Assembly: GCA_001599755.1 (NCBI GenBank)
Contig: BCHX01000005.1
Location: forward strand, 876,800 to 940,799
DNA: 64,000 nucleotides
Reading direction: 5' to 3'
Origin: Gliomastix tumulicola
Lineage: Eukaryota; Ascomycota; Sordariomycetes; Hypocreales; Bionectriaceae
In this document: piece after piece, positions 43,801 through 55,060 of the stretch
Numbering within the stretch: position 1 is the first letter of the stretch
How the letters are laid out: each line of letters opens with the position of its first letter
Program-made: the position numbers and the translations under genes
The notes under the pieces: model-generated
Told to the model about the DNA's origin: nothing
Database searches by the model: none
The model's input: the letters and a program-made list of their open reading frames with translations, nothing else

Positions 43801-45928
43801 CTGAGGGGGGCCGAGAAAAAGAAAAGAAACGACACCTCGCATAGCAGTGGCCAGCGAGAGAAGAGCATCACGAAGCGTGCGCGCGGGACGTCGTGTCGTG
43901 TCGTGTCGTGTCGTTCCCTGTCGTCTGTGGTCTGTGGTATGTCGTCTGTGGTATTGACAGGTTGGTTACACGACCCGGACACGAGGGCGGAAGAGAACAA
44001 TGTCAGGCATGGAGGCGTCGCCACGGGATGTAACACGAAGATGGGCACCAATAATGCGAATGCGTGTACCAGCCCAAAGATAAGACACTCGCTCGCGTAA
44101 GTGAGTACTGGTTGGTACCTTGCTAGGCATAGGTAGGTACCGTCGGTGCACCTCGGAGAGAGAGAGGATAGTGCGTACCTGCTCGTACTTCGCATGTAGA
44201 ACCCCAGGCTCCTGCCCGAAGCTGCTGAGCTGAATCACGCATACGCAAGGGAGGGAGGGAAAGAGCCAGTGACCGTGAAGCCCGTGAGGACTGATGCAAG
44301 CCCTGCTGCAAGCCTCGCACGCTAAGGGGCCGCGCTGGAGCTCTTTGCAGCGCTTTGCAGCGCTTTGCAGCCCTCTGCATCTGCTATAGCGGTGCTACCC
44401 TCCCACCAGCGACAAGGGCCCCTGCCGCCACAGCCCTGCCCCCAGCAACCCTCCCGTCTTTGCTTTTTGCGTCCCTCGAGTTTTACGTTGAGATCTGGGC
44501 TGGAAAAACGTGACGGCCTCTGCAGGCTCTGCTTCGTCATCGCGTCCGGCGGGATTCCAGTCTTGCATCTTGAATCTTGGTGCAGTCCCAAGAAACACAT
44601 AAGAACCTACCCTCTCCCCACCTCCCCAGGGCATCTGCACTTGCACTGCTCTGCTCTGCTCTGCTCTGCACCGTGCTCCTCTCAAGTACGCTTCACTGCA
44701 CGGCCACTTGCTATTACACTACTACTAGTAGTTACGACCTTCCCTTACTTTATGCCTCTCTGCTTTACTATTCTCCATCTGCTTCTCCATCTCCATCCAT
44801 CCCTCAATCGGAGCCTCCGACATCCTCATAAGGCGGCACTTCTTCGTCCCTACTGCTGATTATTGACCGCAGAGTGGACTGGTCGTCGATTATCTCCGAA
44901 TTTCCCACTCGACGACGGGGAAAGGCTCTTTTTTTAGGCCTGGGTGAGTTGCATTCTCGAATTTATTCCCATTGATGGCAAATGGCCGGCCTTGACAGGG
45001 GCCATTTCTTGATCTTCTGGCCTTGGACGCCGACAGACAACAATCAATCAATCAATCGAGAGTTCCAGAACAAGAACTAATTCCTCTTAGCCCTCGAGCT
45101 GCGACCAGAACGGTCCTTTATATTCTCCATCCCGCACCTCGACTCTGCCACGTTTCTTTGCCTCTCAGACCCTGGTATGGTTTGCTACAGCCACGATCCG
45201 TCATGCAGCTAGATAACTAACTGCCCGTCCGTCCTCTGCAGCCTCTGCAGCTTCTGCAGTCCACACGCACGTTTCTGCCGTTATACCCACATGCCGATAC
45301 CTTATTCTGCCTGCTCCATTCAGCATTGAGCACGGAGCCGCGAATCTCTCCTGCAGCTTACGACTTACACGCATATATATACATATACATATCGGCGGCA
45401 TCTTGCCAGCGAGACTCTCAGACTCTCAGATCGACGCCCCTCAGCGCCGGCTAATCATCGTCGACTTCCTCAAAAGAGTCGAAAAACCACCACAACTGCC
45501 ATTCCCGTCTTCGAGCCGCCCATCCAATTGCACGGCGTATCGACCCCTGCCGCTCCAGAGACGGAAAATCCTCCTCGCCCCCCAAAAAGCGAGAGGTCCC
45601 ATACCTCTTCTGGACTGACCTACATCTAACCGATCGCGTCTTTGGGCCTTGGGCCTAGCAGCCACCCAGTAACGGCCCAGCAAGGCACCTGCGCTGCAGC
45701 CTCTAAAACCTCTTAGCACGTTGGCCTTAAGCGCCGCTTTGGACCCTTGGTGGGACTTCTTCAGGTTTCGCTCCAGCTGAACCGAACCGCTTGTTCCCCT
45801 TTCTCCCTATCGCCGCCTCCCCGCCGTTCTTTTTTTTTTCCTCTTTTCCCTCTGCGACGCTGTGTGGGAGTCCTGAACCTCTTCGCCATACTACCTCCCA
45901 CCGGCATTGTCCCTTCCTGCGTGACGCA
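40828..45928. other. 5.1-kb gene-free stretch rich in simple repeats
   Basis: No gene is supported on either strand. It contains (CA/CG)n at 41058-41078, a (TGCGAC)10 array, (GTGTC)n at 43892-43913, a run of GGAT units at 43545-43567, three CTTTGCAGCG units at 44346-44375, and CTGCTCTG repeats at 44648-44669. The last 1.5 kb (44350-45928) becomes pyrimidine-rich on the plus strand and probably includes the promoter and long leader of the Rap-like GTPase. Several short upstream ATGs lie in it. Confidence 0.5.
42223..42282. repeat. (TGCGAC)10 hexanucleotide array
   Basis: Ten perfect tandem TGCGAC units occupy this intergenic stretch. Read in frame the unit would give alternating Arg-Ser or Arg-Leu, but there is no surrounding gene. 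Confidence 0.95.
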
Positions 45929-47110
45929 ATGCCGCCAGGACGAAACTATCGGTTCCAGCCCAGGTGCGCATTCTCAATGGCCCTCCCTGCCTGCCTGTGC
46001 TTTTTCATGGTGGTGGTCGCCGCTAACCAAGCTCAATAGTCGTGAATATCACGTCGTGGTGCTGGGGGCAGGTTTGTTATTTCCCCGGCCGTCAACCCCT
46101 CCCTCTGACATGCCTCCCTGACACGGTCTTTCTTTTTCTTCACAATAGGCGGTGTGGGCAAGAGTTGTTTGACTGGTGAGTCTCAATTGGCACCACCCCC
46201 GGCTCTCTATCATCAGTGTGCTGATTGAATCTCACAGCCCAATTCGTCCACAACGAATGGATCGAGAGTTATGATCCCACCATTGAGGACTCCTATCGCA
46301 CACAGATACAGGTCGATGTACGTGGAATCTCTGCTCTGCTCTGCCCTTGGCCTGACCTGAATGGGGTCACAGTCCGTGATAAATGAACCGTAATACTGAC
46401 CTCGGTTTCAGGGGCGGCAAGTGATGCTTGAGATGTGAGTGGGGAGCCTTCAACTGCCGACATGGATACGGACATTGACATTGACGCACGTGCAGCCTCG
46501 ACACTGCGGGCACGGAGCAATTCGGTATGGAACGATGCTGCCCCAAGAGGGACATAACGTTGAAGCCAGTGCTGACCAGAGTCACTAGTTGCCATGAGAG
46601 ATCTGTACATGAAGACCGGCCAGGGATTCCTCCTCGTCTTCAGCATCACCTCGGCCTCCTCGGTGGAGGAGATGTCGAATCTCCGGGACGAGATCATCCG
46701 CATCAAGGATGACGAGAACGTCCCCATCGTCATCGTCGGCAACAAGGCCGACCTGGAGGAGAACAGAGCTGTGCCTCGCGCTAAGGGCTTCTCGATCTCG
46801 CAGCGCTGGTCTGCTCCCTACTACGAAGCGAGTGCCCGGACTCGGAGTACGTCTAGACACGCTGCACTGAAAGCCCCAACGCCTCGCCTCCCTCCCCATG
46901 AAGAGCTCCAGGCTAACAACAATTGCCACAGCCAACGTTGACGAGGTGTTCGTCGACCTCTGCCGCCAGATGCTCCGCAGAGAAGATGAGCTGAACGGGA
47001 CTGACGACAATGACGAGTTCAGCAAGTACGACAGCCTCGGTGCGTCCAAGGGACGCCGCCGACGCCGCCGACTCCGAAACGGCAGCAACCCTCGCTGCAC
47101 TATCCTCTGA
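45929..47110 (+). CDS. RSR1: Rap/RSR1-type small GTPase
   Basis: Ras-family GTPase of the Rap1/RSR1 (BUD1) group, which marks growth sites at the plasma membrane. Eight exons: 45929-45963, 46040-46071, 46149-46175, 46238-46317, 46412-46434, 46496-46524, 46589-46846 and 46932-47110, giving 220 aa. The P-loop GAGGVGKS is at residues 21-28 and the effector loop YDPTIEDSY at 43-51. DTAGTEQF at 68-75 carries the Thr in place of Ras Gln61 that defines Rap proteins. NKAD and EASARTRTN (G4, G5) follow. The tail is polybasic (KGRRRRRRLRNG) and ends in the CaaX box CTIL, predicting geranylgeranylation. All seven junctions keep frame. Its 3' end converges on the second SDR gene. The symbol follows yeast; Neurospora uses krev-1. 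Confidence 0.93.
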
Positions 47111-48003
47111 AGCAAGCTTGCAATTTTTTTGTCGTTTCTTCCTCTTCACATCATTGTTTTTAAAACTTTGAAACATGATTGTTTGCTCGTTCGTCTTCTC
47201 TTCTAGATCCCCTGCCGGATCCCTAGTATTCTTACCCTCCCGGGGTGTTTGAGAAGAAAGATGATCCCCCCCTTTTTTCCAGTCATGACTATGGAAACCA
47301 GTTCTCGGACGACAGACAAACGGACAGACAGCAGGCGCCTGGCATTTCGGCTACAATGATTCGGGGATTGATCCTAGAGGTTGTACCACCCCCTTCTAGC
47401 AGGGGGGCATTTTCTTTTATGAACTATTACACGACACGGAATGATACTATCAAAAATCGAGCAGAGAGGGAGGGAGTGAGGGTTTGAACGAAGGGAGCTC
47501 GAGGTTGGAGGACGACGAGGCGTCTTGACTGTCCTTTTTTTTTTCTTTTTCATGTTCGGGATGGGAGGTTCTATATATTATATATACTCGCCGATGGCGG
47601 TCGAGTTTTGAGCAAAGCAGAACAGGCGCGACGGCCGCAGTGCGGCTTTGACGATGCGGCATCTTGGCTGCTGCCTGGGACGAGACGTGGGAGGATACAA
47701 GTCCAGTTTTCTACATGTATACTTATACATCTTTCGGGTGGTATTGATCCGGCGAATGACGGGAGCACGCACCACGCTCCGAACTTCTTGCGCTCTACCT
47801 TGCCAACCTTTCTTTCCCTGACATGTCACTGGTCATACACAATCCTTGCTTGTCTCGATTCGTACTCGACAATTCCATGCTTCATTCTCGAAATACAACG
47901 TAGTCTAACACTATAAGAGCAGCGGCTTTGACCCATATTGTCGCTACTACGTACATGTCCTTGTACTGTAGCTCTTACTGATAGCCAGTCTACCATAGAC
48001 TCC
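47111..48003. other. Convergent intergenic region RSR1-SDR
   Basis: This is 893 bp with no supported gene. It includes a T-rich run at 47536-47550 and TATATATTATATATA at 47571-47585. Confidence 0.5.
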
Positions 48004-49065
48004 TCATTCCCGCCGCCGCGTAATAATAGAGAACAGATCGACGATCCACGCAAAGGTGCCCCGTGCCTGAGCAACAGCGTTCAGAATCCGAACATACCTG
48101 AACCGGAAGCTCTCCACGGCGTCATAGTCGTCCGCGTAGCAATCCCACGTAGCCCTAGCCAGCCCGTCCGGATTGCTCATCTTCTCCTCCCCGGGAATCT
48201 CCTTGAGCGGAGGTCCGATCATGAGCGATCGTCCGGCCACGGCCTCGTCGGCAACGAGACGGGTCGCCGCATCCACGACGTCGGAGACGCTGGCCGTGCC
48301 GGCCGACCCCGCGAGGAAGAGGGCCTCCTTGAAGGCGTTGAGCATGTTGGTCTCGGCGACGTAGTACGGGGCGAGCATGTTGACGCGGATGCCGTGGGGG
48401 AAGGCCGTCGCGCGGAGGGCGCGGAAGAGGCCGGCCACGGCGTGCTTGGACATGGTGTACTGTGCCTGGCCCGGGAGGGGGGCGACCGAGGCGAGAGAGC
48501 CGATGAGGAGGATCGTGCGGTCCTCGCTGCCTGCCGCCTTGCTTGTCGCGTCGTTGCCAGCGGCTGGCTGGAGAGGGAGGTAATAAAGCGCCAGGTGGGT
48601 GGTATACGTGACGCCCGTGATGTTGACGTCTAGCTGGAGGAGGTTCGGCTTGGGAATCACACCGTCGACAAGCCGGGGATTCTCGAACTTGAGAGACATG
48701 CTAGGGATGAGGACGCCGGCGTTCGGAACGACAACATTGATCCTGCCCGACGGGCTAGCACGGCTGGCCTCCTCAAACAGCTTGACCTGGTCCTCCCAGA
48801 CCGTTACGTCGCACCGGCGGTACCCGAAGGTCTGCTTCACGTACTTCGAGGAGAGCTCGGCGACGAGAGCCTCGCCGGCAGGGTCGTCTATGTCGCCGAT
48901 GAAGACATGGGCTCCGTGTGAGGCCCAGTGGCGGACCATGTGGGAGCCGAGGCCATTGGCGCCTCCAGTGATAAGGATAACCTTGCCAGAGAGAGTAGAA
49001 GGGTCGTAGGGAAGGCTAGTGTCGATAGGAGGAGACTGCTTGATGGTGGCGCGGAGGTCGTTCAT
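48004..49065 (-). CDS. NAD(P)-dependent short-chain dehydrogenase (15-hydroxyprostaglandin-dehydrogenase-like)
   Basis: Oxidoreductase of unknown substrate, single exon, 353 aa from the ATG at 49065. TGGANGLG is at residues 33-40. An acidic residue at the end of the second beta strand (FIGDIDDP, about 58-60) favours NAD. NAG is at 115-117, with catalytic Ser190 (LIGSLASV) and Tyr203-x3-Lys207 (YTMSK). The order matches classical SDRs related to fungal 15-PGDH-like proteins. The C-terminal 50 residues (WDCYADDYDAVESFRFRYVR) extend beyond the core fold. It ends 893 bp from the RSR1 stop, in opposite orientation. Confidence 0.9.
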   Translation of the reverse strand: MNDLRATIKQSPPIDTSLPYDPSTLSGKVILITGGANGLGSHMVRHWASHGAHVFIGDIDDPAGEALVAELSSKYVKQTFGYRRCDVTVWEDQVKLFEEASRASPSGRINVVVPNAGVLIPSMSLKFENPRLVDGVIPKPNLLQLDVNITGVTYTTHLALYYLPLQPAAGNDATSKAAGSEDRTILLIGSLASVAPLPGQAQYTMSKHAVAGLFRALRATAFPHGIRVNMLAPYYVAETNMLNAFKEALFLAGSAGTASVSDVVDAATRLVADEAVAGRSLMIGPPLKEIPGEEKMSNPDGLARATWDCYADDYDAVESFRFRYVRILNAVAQARGTFAWIVDLFSIITRRRE

Positions 49066-50150
49066 CTTGAATGCTTGGTAGATGAGATGAAAGTCGAGAT
49101 TTCTGCTCGGTCGGGGTCCGCACCAGCCTCTTGAATTGTCGTTTCAACAATCGGCTCGACAGGAGGATTGCCTTCGTCTGGTGTCCTAGGAGAGATGCGT
49201 GTGCTCACTTTAGTCGTTCGATGTTGTTAGAGAAAGAAAAAGATTGCAAGAGGGTCGAGGAAGCTGCGAGTGTTTATTGAGTGTCGTCCGACGGGGAGTC
49301 GCTATCAATGGTTGACAGCCCCGCGAAACTAGTGACACTGTCAGCATCTTAACAAGGGGTCCCTAATTAGATGCTCACCGCTATTCTTACCAGCGTCAAC
49401 GGTTGTCCAGATTGGCAGATTTGAGTCTCATGCTGGTTGATCCTCGATCTGGAAGTCGATATTAGCTCGGCAAAACCCGTCCCAGCGGAACCAGGTCCTC
49501 GCAATTATGATAGTTGTCTGTCCTTGAAGCTGAGGCGGCGATCTGGAGCCCTGGTCCGCTAAATGAGTTGGTGGAGTCTCTCGATAACCATGTGCAAGTC
49601 CAGGGCAAAGGCAAGCCCTAGCACGCCGCCAATCAAGGATGGAATCAGAGATTCGTTCATCTTGCTGGCCGTTCCTGAGCTTCGCGATTGCGTAGCTCCG
49701 TGGTTTCTCCCATAGCCGGCGTGGCACGCGTCGACTTCTCGATTACACAGCAGCTCGTATCCCGACGGAAGCCAGTTCGTCCCTGGTCATGGCCAGGTGG
49801 AGGGGTTCGCCAGAGTTTTAGCACTGGAACCCCTGGCACGCGGATGAAACAGCGGCTAGGAAGCCACTAAAAGGGCGACGATTCATCTCCACCAAGGGAG
49901 CTCAGCCTTGGTATTCAGGGCGTATCTTTCAACCACCAGAGTTCGGACGAAGGCTGCATATCTCGCTTTCCAGTCCGGCAAAATTCATCGTTGTTGCCGG
50001 GGCCCCGAGAGTTCAAATCGTAGCGTGATGTACTACTCCAAGGAAAGGATAAGTCAGGGGTATGTCGGTGCTAGTGAACAGGGACCGACACAGTAGGTTC
50101 GGTGGGCTGAACCGTGACGTATGCGGGGAGCACAGCATGGTGAGAGCCTA
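49066..50150. other. Intergenic region, possible decayed coding sequence
   Basis: No intact gene. On the minus strand, a frame from about 49800 to 49560 without an ATG start reads as plausible protein (NWLPSGYELLCNREVDACHA; later IPSLIGGVLGLAFALDLHMV) and ends in a stop. I could not attach it to a family. Confidence 0.35.
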
Positions 50151-50796
50151 CTAGGAATCGTTGTCGTCGTTGAGTCCATCTATTTTCAAGCATAGACTGT
50201 TAGATTTGGAAAGTCGACGCTCGGAACTGACAAGAAAGCATACCGAGAGTGATCCACGACCAGGCGTAGTCAATGAGTCCGGGCACAGCAAGGCGGTTGT
50301 TTCGTCCATCTCCATGCTGAATGTAACTTTGAGACTTGCCGTCGGGCGGTCCTCCACCTCCGTGTCAAGTTGACCATGGCGGTAGAGCCCCTTTTGTCGT
50401 CCTTGTACCACGGTTTTGGCAACGAGAACGTGACCTCCTGGCTTGCCTCGACGCAATCTGTCAGACTACGATTCAAAAGAGCGGAGCTCTCCGAGTAGGA
50501 AGGCGATCGATAGAGTCAGCTGAAAGCATACCTTGGTACTTCTCTTCCGAAGTGGACAAAGATTCTCGCTCTCGTGTAAAGAACCAGTTGTCAGATATGG
50601 TGGTCGTCTCTGGGTAGATTTCAATCTCGTGAAAGCTCATCGACCGAGACGTGTTCTTAGCTTGGCATTCCGATGAGGTAGCCTCTGAGAACGGCGACGC
50701 ATCGATGGACTTGGGCGAACGGGCTCTGTCGGAACCGAGCGTTGTCTTTCTGATTGTAGTTGTAGTTGAATGCAAGGTACCGAGTCGCTCGCTCAT
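50151..50796 (-). pseudogene. Probable decayed gene of unknown family
   Basis: A minus-strand first exon begins at the ATG 50796 and reads to a GTATGC donor at 50531. A CTGACAG acceptor 74 bp on (50458) opens a second stretch. Protein-like sequence then appears in different frames one after another: VTFSLPKPWYKDDKRGSTAM, then DTEVEDRPTASLKVTFSMEM, then LIDYAWSWITLG, which ends at another GTATGC donor (50243). An intact gene would keep these in one frame, so at least two small indels are implied. Alternatively an annotator could force a short gene through one frame. No family is recognised. Confidence 0.4.
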
Positions 50797-52191
50797 CGGA
50801 CTAACATTAATTCGACATTCTACCTACCAGAGACTGCTCCTTCCTTGAATTGATGCTGGCAGTTGCACTATCTGGGACTTCCCTCATCTGCTCCTTCCCC
50901 ATCCATTGGGAGACCGTCCACTATTTTGGTGCTAGTCCAAAACGGGATAGCTCCACGAGACATCCGGGTGCTTGGAGTGTCGATCTCTGAGAAGCCCCAG
51001 TCTTTTTTCTCCACAGAAGATGCACTCTGGGGCGAGCATCGAGTACCTTACCCTAGACAACTTGTCAATCGACCTCCAACTTCCACACCATCGTCTTCTC
51101 CAGTATTATGGTCTTCCATTTTATTTTCTCGGATATCCTGTTCTTCCTCTCTTTCCACTATTCCGGCGCTTTCCAGTTGGCCTCCCTACGAAATCTTTGT
51201 CTCCATGATAGCTCGGAGCCGAAACTCTGCCCAATGGGAGACGCCGTCGTTGACATATTAGATCTGGCTCGAGGCCGCTGAAGCGCAGCTGCTTCTGTTG
51301 ATCTATCACGACCGACGCGAAATACAGCACGAGCTCTCGGCTAGCCATCGCTGGATTCTCGTCCAGCTCTCGACCTACCCGCCACAATGACAAGGAAGAT
51401 TGGAAAGTCTGAAGCCACAAAAGCTAGATGGATGGATCTGCCCAGCCACTTCCACAGACCTGGCTGGACAAACTTCTCGGAGCGGTTGGGAGAGGCCGGT
51501 CGATGGAAAGCAAGCCGTGGCGCTCGAGCTTACCCAACCATTGAGGTTTTGGCAAGGAGCGTCAAAAGATGCCGTTCCCTTGATGTTCTGGAGCGTTCGG
51601 TCATCTTTTCAAACCCAGCCTGGCGGGGAAAGGTTGGGGCATTTAAAGGCCAGGTTGGCTGGGGCTGAGAGGATGTGATCTCTCCTCTTGCAACAGCGGC
51701 AGAGTCAAGCGAAGGAGATCAGAGAGCACGGCGCGCGCGCAGACGGCCAAAAGACAATCTCCGCGACCTTTCGTGCTGGAAGCATCCTAGACGTCTACGA
51801 CTCTCCCTCGAAAAGTCGGACGTGGCATGTTCCACGCAGGCGCCGGACGATACGGCGTCACGCCCGCCCAGCGCGAGGCTCAGCGATTCATCGTCCATGC
51901 CGCCGTATCAGATTCATAGACTAGCATTCCTCTTCCGCCGCCCTCCGATTCAGATGAGGCGAGATCTGTATGCAATCATTGCGAAGCACCATTTGTCTTC
52001 CTTGTGGACGAAATCCGCAAAGCATCACCCGCGAGGCCAGCGAGATCGCTCTCCTGAAGCGATTTCGAGCCTCTCGCTAAGATGATAGAAATCGCGGATT
52101 TTCGCCGCCCCCCGTAAAACCACCCTCGGGGCAAAATTCTCGCGACTTCGAAGAAAGACGCGAGACCGAAAATACACCAAGATTTCTGGCT
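50797..52191. other. Gene-poor stretch with short protein-like fragments
   Basis: No intact gene. A plus-strand fragment at about 51263-51388 follows a TTGAC..ATATTAG acceptor-like sequence and reads EAAEAQLLLLIYHDRREIQH before a stop at 51386. At about 51918-52058 another plus frame reads SVCNHCEAPFVFLVDEIRKA. Both look like remnants of coding sequence; neither is joined to a start. Confidence 0.3.
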
Positions 52192-52683
52192 TCATTTCCT
52201 CCGTTTTCTGTGAATTTGTGCGTCTATACGTATCCGACTGGCAGCCTGAACGCCAGATTCGTCAATCCGTGGTGAGATCTGTGCGTACACCGATCTCGAC
52301 ATCACATCGTTAGAAATCGTGCGAGCCACCTGGAGATTGCTCTCCCTCGAGGTTGGAATACTGTATGAGGTAATGCCTAAGGGGAATGGCTTCAAAGCGA
52401 ACTCCCGAACCACGAAGCATGCTGTATAGAATTGGAAGGAAAGGCGGGTTCCTCCGCTACCTGCTTTAGGGATATGAGAAAGGGGAGTCAAAGAGAGCAG
52501 AAGCTGAGCCTCTTGATTGTCATCCCAGGTCAGCATCTCAATCGAAGAAGATGAGACTCTCTCACCACTTCTCCGCGAGCTGCTTGTAAGCAGCGGCACA
52601 CGATACGTCACGTACCAAAATCCCCGTAAGGGAACACCAAAGCCTGTAACTCGGCGTTCAGGAACGATGGCTGGTATCTTCAA
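52192..52683 (-). pseudogene. Open frame without ATG, possible exon or gene remnant
   Basis: A minus-strand frame of 163 codons is open, but it begins at a TTG and has no in-frame ATG near its 5' end. It reads plausibly as protein (FWYVTYRVPLLTSSSRRSGE, then IEMLTWDDNQEAQLLLSLTP) and ends in a Lys/Arg-rich tail. It could be an internal exon of a lost gene that continued into the decayed sequence at 50.1-50.8 kb on the same strand. Confidence 0.3.
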
Positions 52684-53071
52684 CTTCCATGCATGACATG
52701 AGAAGAAGTCCTGAGATCATAGGGGGGACGACTACGCGATGAGAGGATGAAGTTTCACTGGTTCAAGGACGAACTGGGCTTTGTGTTCCATGCCTAGTCA
52801 TTATCTCATGCGCAGTTGCATGCGTGCGCATGGCTTTGGGGGAACCTCCATGAGAAGCCTCAAGCGGACTCATGAGGGATGCCTCCTGTTGGAGTGATCA
52901 TGCCATAGGGCTCGCCAGGGCCTGAAGGCCCGGAACAAGAGTTCATCCGGGGACACTGCCATCCAGGGGGTCTCCATGGATTGGAACAGGCCAGTTTCTT
53001 CTTGGTGTCCAGCACAATCAGCACAATCCTTCGAGCCACCGACCATAACCTGAAACAAGGCTATCCCCTAG

Positions 53072-53533
53072 GATCTGGGCCGCCTCACGGTCACCAACGA
53101 GATTCCCAAGTACTCGAAGCTCGATAACGGCGTCAGCTTGCTTTATGGTTCCTCTCACATGGCCAATGGCCAAGACATGTACACCCAAGCCCGACGCACG
53201 GACCCCGGAGTGGCCAGATCCAGGGGCCTCCATCCTCAACGTCCATAGGAGCCCACTTGCCTTGTATGGCATCGATCTCTGGCAGGAGCACACTCCTATT
53301 GGGCAGGGCATGAGCATACGGAAGCCAAGTAACGGTCAGTGAGCACGTGAAACATGCCCAGCGGCGTAGGGAAGCGTGGTGCTAAGGTAAAGGCGTCAAA
53401 CTTTGTGCTAACGACATCTTGAGAAGCTGGTGATTCCTTACACATCCTGCCAGACCGGTTTCGATACCACAACGCTCGACGAGCGGGCATAGCCCTGGTA
53501 CATATGGCTGAAAAGGGGGAGAAAGACGAATAA
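53072..53533 (+). pseudogene. Frameshifted gene remnant of unknown family
   Basis: After a CCCCTAG acceptor (53070-53071), the plus strand reads LTVTNEIPKYSKLDNGVSLL and YGSSHMANGQDMYTQARRTD in one frame. A one-base shift near 53215 is needed to continue with DPGASILNVHRSPLALYGID and LWQEHTPIGQGMSIRKPSNG. That stretch ends at a GTCAGT donor-like site (53337). A third stretch (DSLHILPDRFRYHNARRAGI) is open after a CTAAC..AAG site and stops at 53531-53533. The peptide quality is high, but the single frame is lost, so I call it a decayed gene. No family is recognised. Confidence 0.4.
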
Positions 53534-54540
53534 CGCTTGCAAGAAATCCTGAGAGCAAGCTCGACGTAGAAAGAGAAAAGGCAGAAGATACATGGAGGAA
53601 TAAAACTGCAAAAAATGGTCATACGACGAGACAGAGTCGTCGGATGGTCAAGAAATCGTGATTTTGGTGATAGGTGGTCTCAGATTGAGACGTATCATGA
53701 TGACCATGGCCGCCCTCTGCGTGCTTGATGGAAGAACCCGGATCAATCTGATTGGGAATGGCATATTGGGCTTGAACGTATGAAGTGAACGATATGCTGG
53801 AGAAAGGCACAGCTCACAGCGTTAAAAAGGTGTCGCGTAGTGCCAAGGATGCGTCCGTAGTTGTGGTTGCTCCAGATTTGCGGTTGTCACCCTTCCTTAC
53901 CCCCCTTTGCCTCCAGCAGGGACTGACTTTCACTCAACAACGCTCAGTGCATGCTCCATTCTCTAGAAGCGAAAATCAAGAAAATGAACCGTCTGCTCCG
54001 ATGTAAAATGATATGTGAAAATGAAATGCCCAGCTTTGACGACCGTGGAGATCTTCAGTGTGTACTTAGTCGGCGCTCCTTGGTCAGCTCTCGTTGCTTT
54101 ATCAGTGGTTTTTGGACCAAAATGAAAGCAAAGGTAATTCAATTATAAGATGGCACTGAAATATGGATTCCATGCAAAGTGGCTGAAATATGTCGTTGAA
54201 ACGCGTGCAAATACAGCATCACATTGTCGCTGGCGCTTCCGCTTAAATCGCCGCAGCCGGAGCTTACGGCGATTACTTTTACGGAAATAAGATGTCCTCG
54301 GCCTCTTCTCTGGGAAAATCAATGATTTGTGTTAAATTAAAGTGCAAGAAATGGGTACATGGTCTGTTACGTGGGAGTGTCAGAGGTACCTTTAGGCCCC
54401 CTCCGTGTAAGTCAACCTTGAAGGGGCTGGGCGCCATCGCCAGGCGGTCCATGATGGCTACGTACTTCTGCACAGTTTCAAAGGGCTTATGTGAGTGTCA
54501 TGGACATCATAAAAACGACTGGTAAGAGAATTGTGCTGCG
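53534..54540. other. Gene-poor stretch
   Basis: No supported gene. On the minus strand, a frame at about 54490-54390 reads KPFETVQKYVAIMDRLAMAP and may extend the remnant to its right. Confidence 0.35.
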
Positions 54541-55060
54541 TTAGGGAACCGCGCGGTGCGTAGGCTGAGGTGCTGCTTGTCTGACAATGGAAGCCACAAC
54601 TCCTCCAACTTTTGAGAATTCTCGCCCAAAGAGGCTTGAAATTGCGTGATATCGGCCAGAAGTATAGCTTATCAATGAAAAGGCTGAATATGCCTGTGGA
54701 CCTATGGTACGAGTGTCCATTCTGTTACCGTCGGTACGGATCTGAGCCACCAGCTCGTCCCGCGTCGGGAACATCGTATAGGTACGCGGGGGCTGGCTGT
54801 AGAAGAACTTTAAAAAGTGACAGCGTGAGCGGGTGGGTGTGTACGTTTCCTTGTTGCATCGTGTTGCTATGGCTATCAGTATGTCGGACTTCTCTGGGTC
54901 AAGCTGCAGGAAGGCATCCAGGTGTTTGGCCTGGTATGCAGCACGTGGCTCTCATAAAAGAAATGAGCGTCGGTTCTTCAAACATATGGCCGACAATGTC
55001 TGGCTTGGTGCAGATGTGGCTTTCTGGAAAGTCCTGTTTCAGCCCCCCTGATGGAGCGAA
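54541..55060 (-). pseudogene. Frameshifted gene remnant of unknown family
   Basis: On the minus strand, one frame from about 55060 reads LKQDFPESHICTKPDIVGHM and FEEPTLISFMRA. Near 54945 good protein sequence continues in another frame without an ATG: AAYQAKHLDAFLQLDPEKSD, ILIAIATRCNKETYTPT, FFYSQPPRTYTMFPTRDELV and SGRYHAISSLFGREFSKVGG, with a stop at 54541. The overlap of two high-quality reading frames implies an indel. Sequence to the left (54.3-54.5 kb) may be a further exon. I do not recognise the family. Confidence 0.42.
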
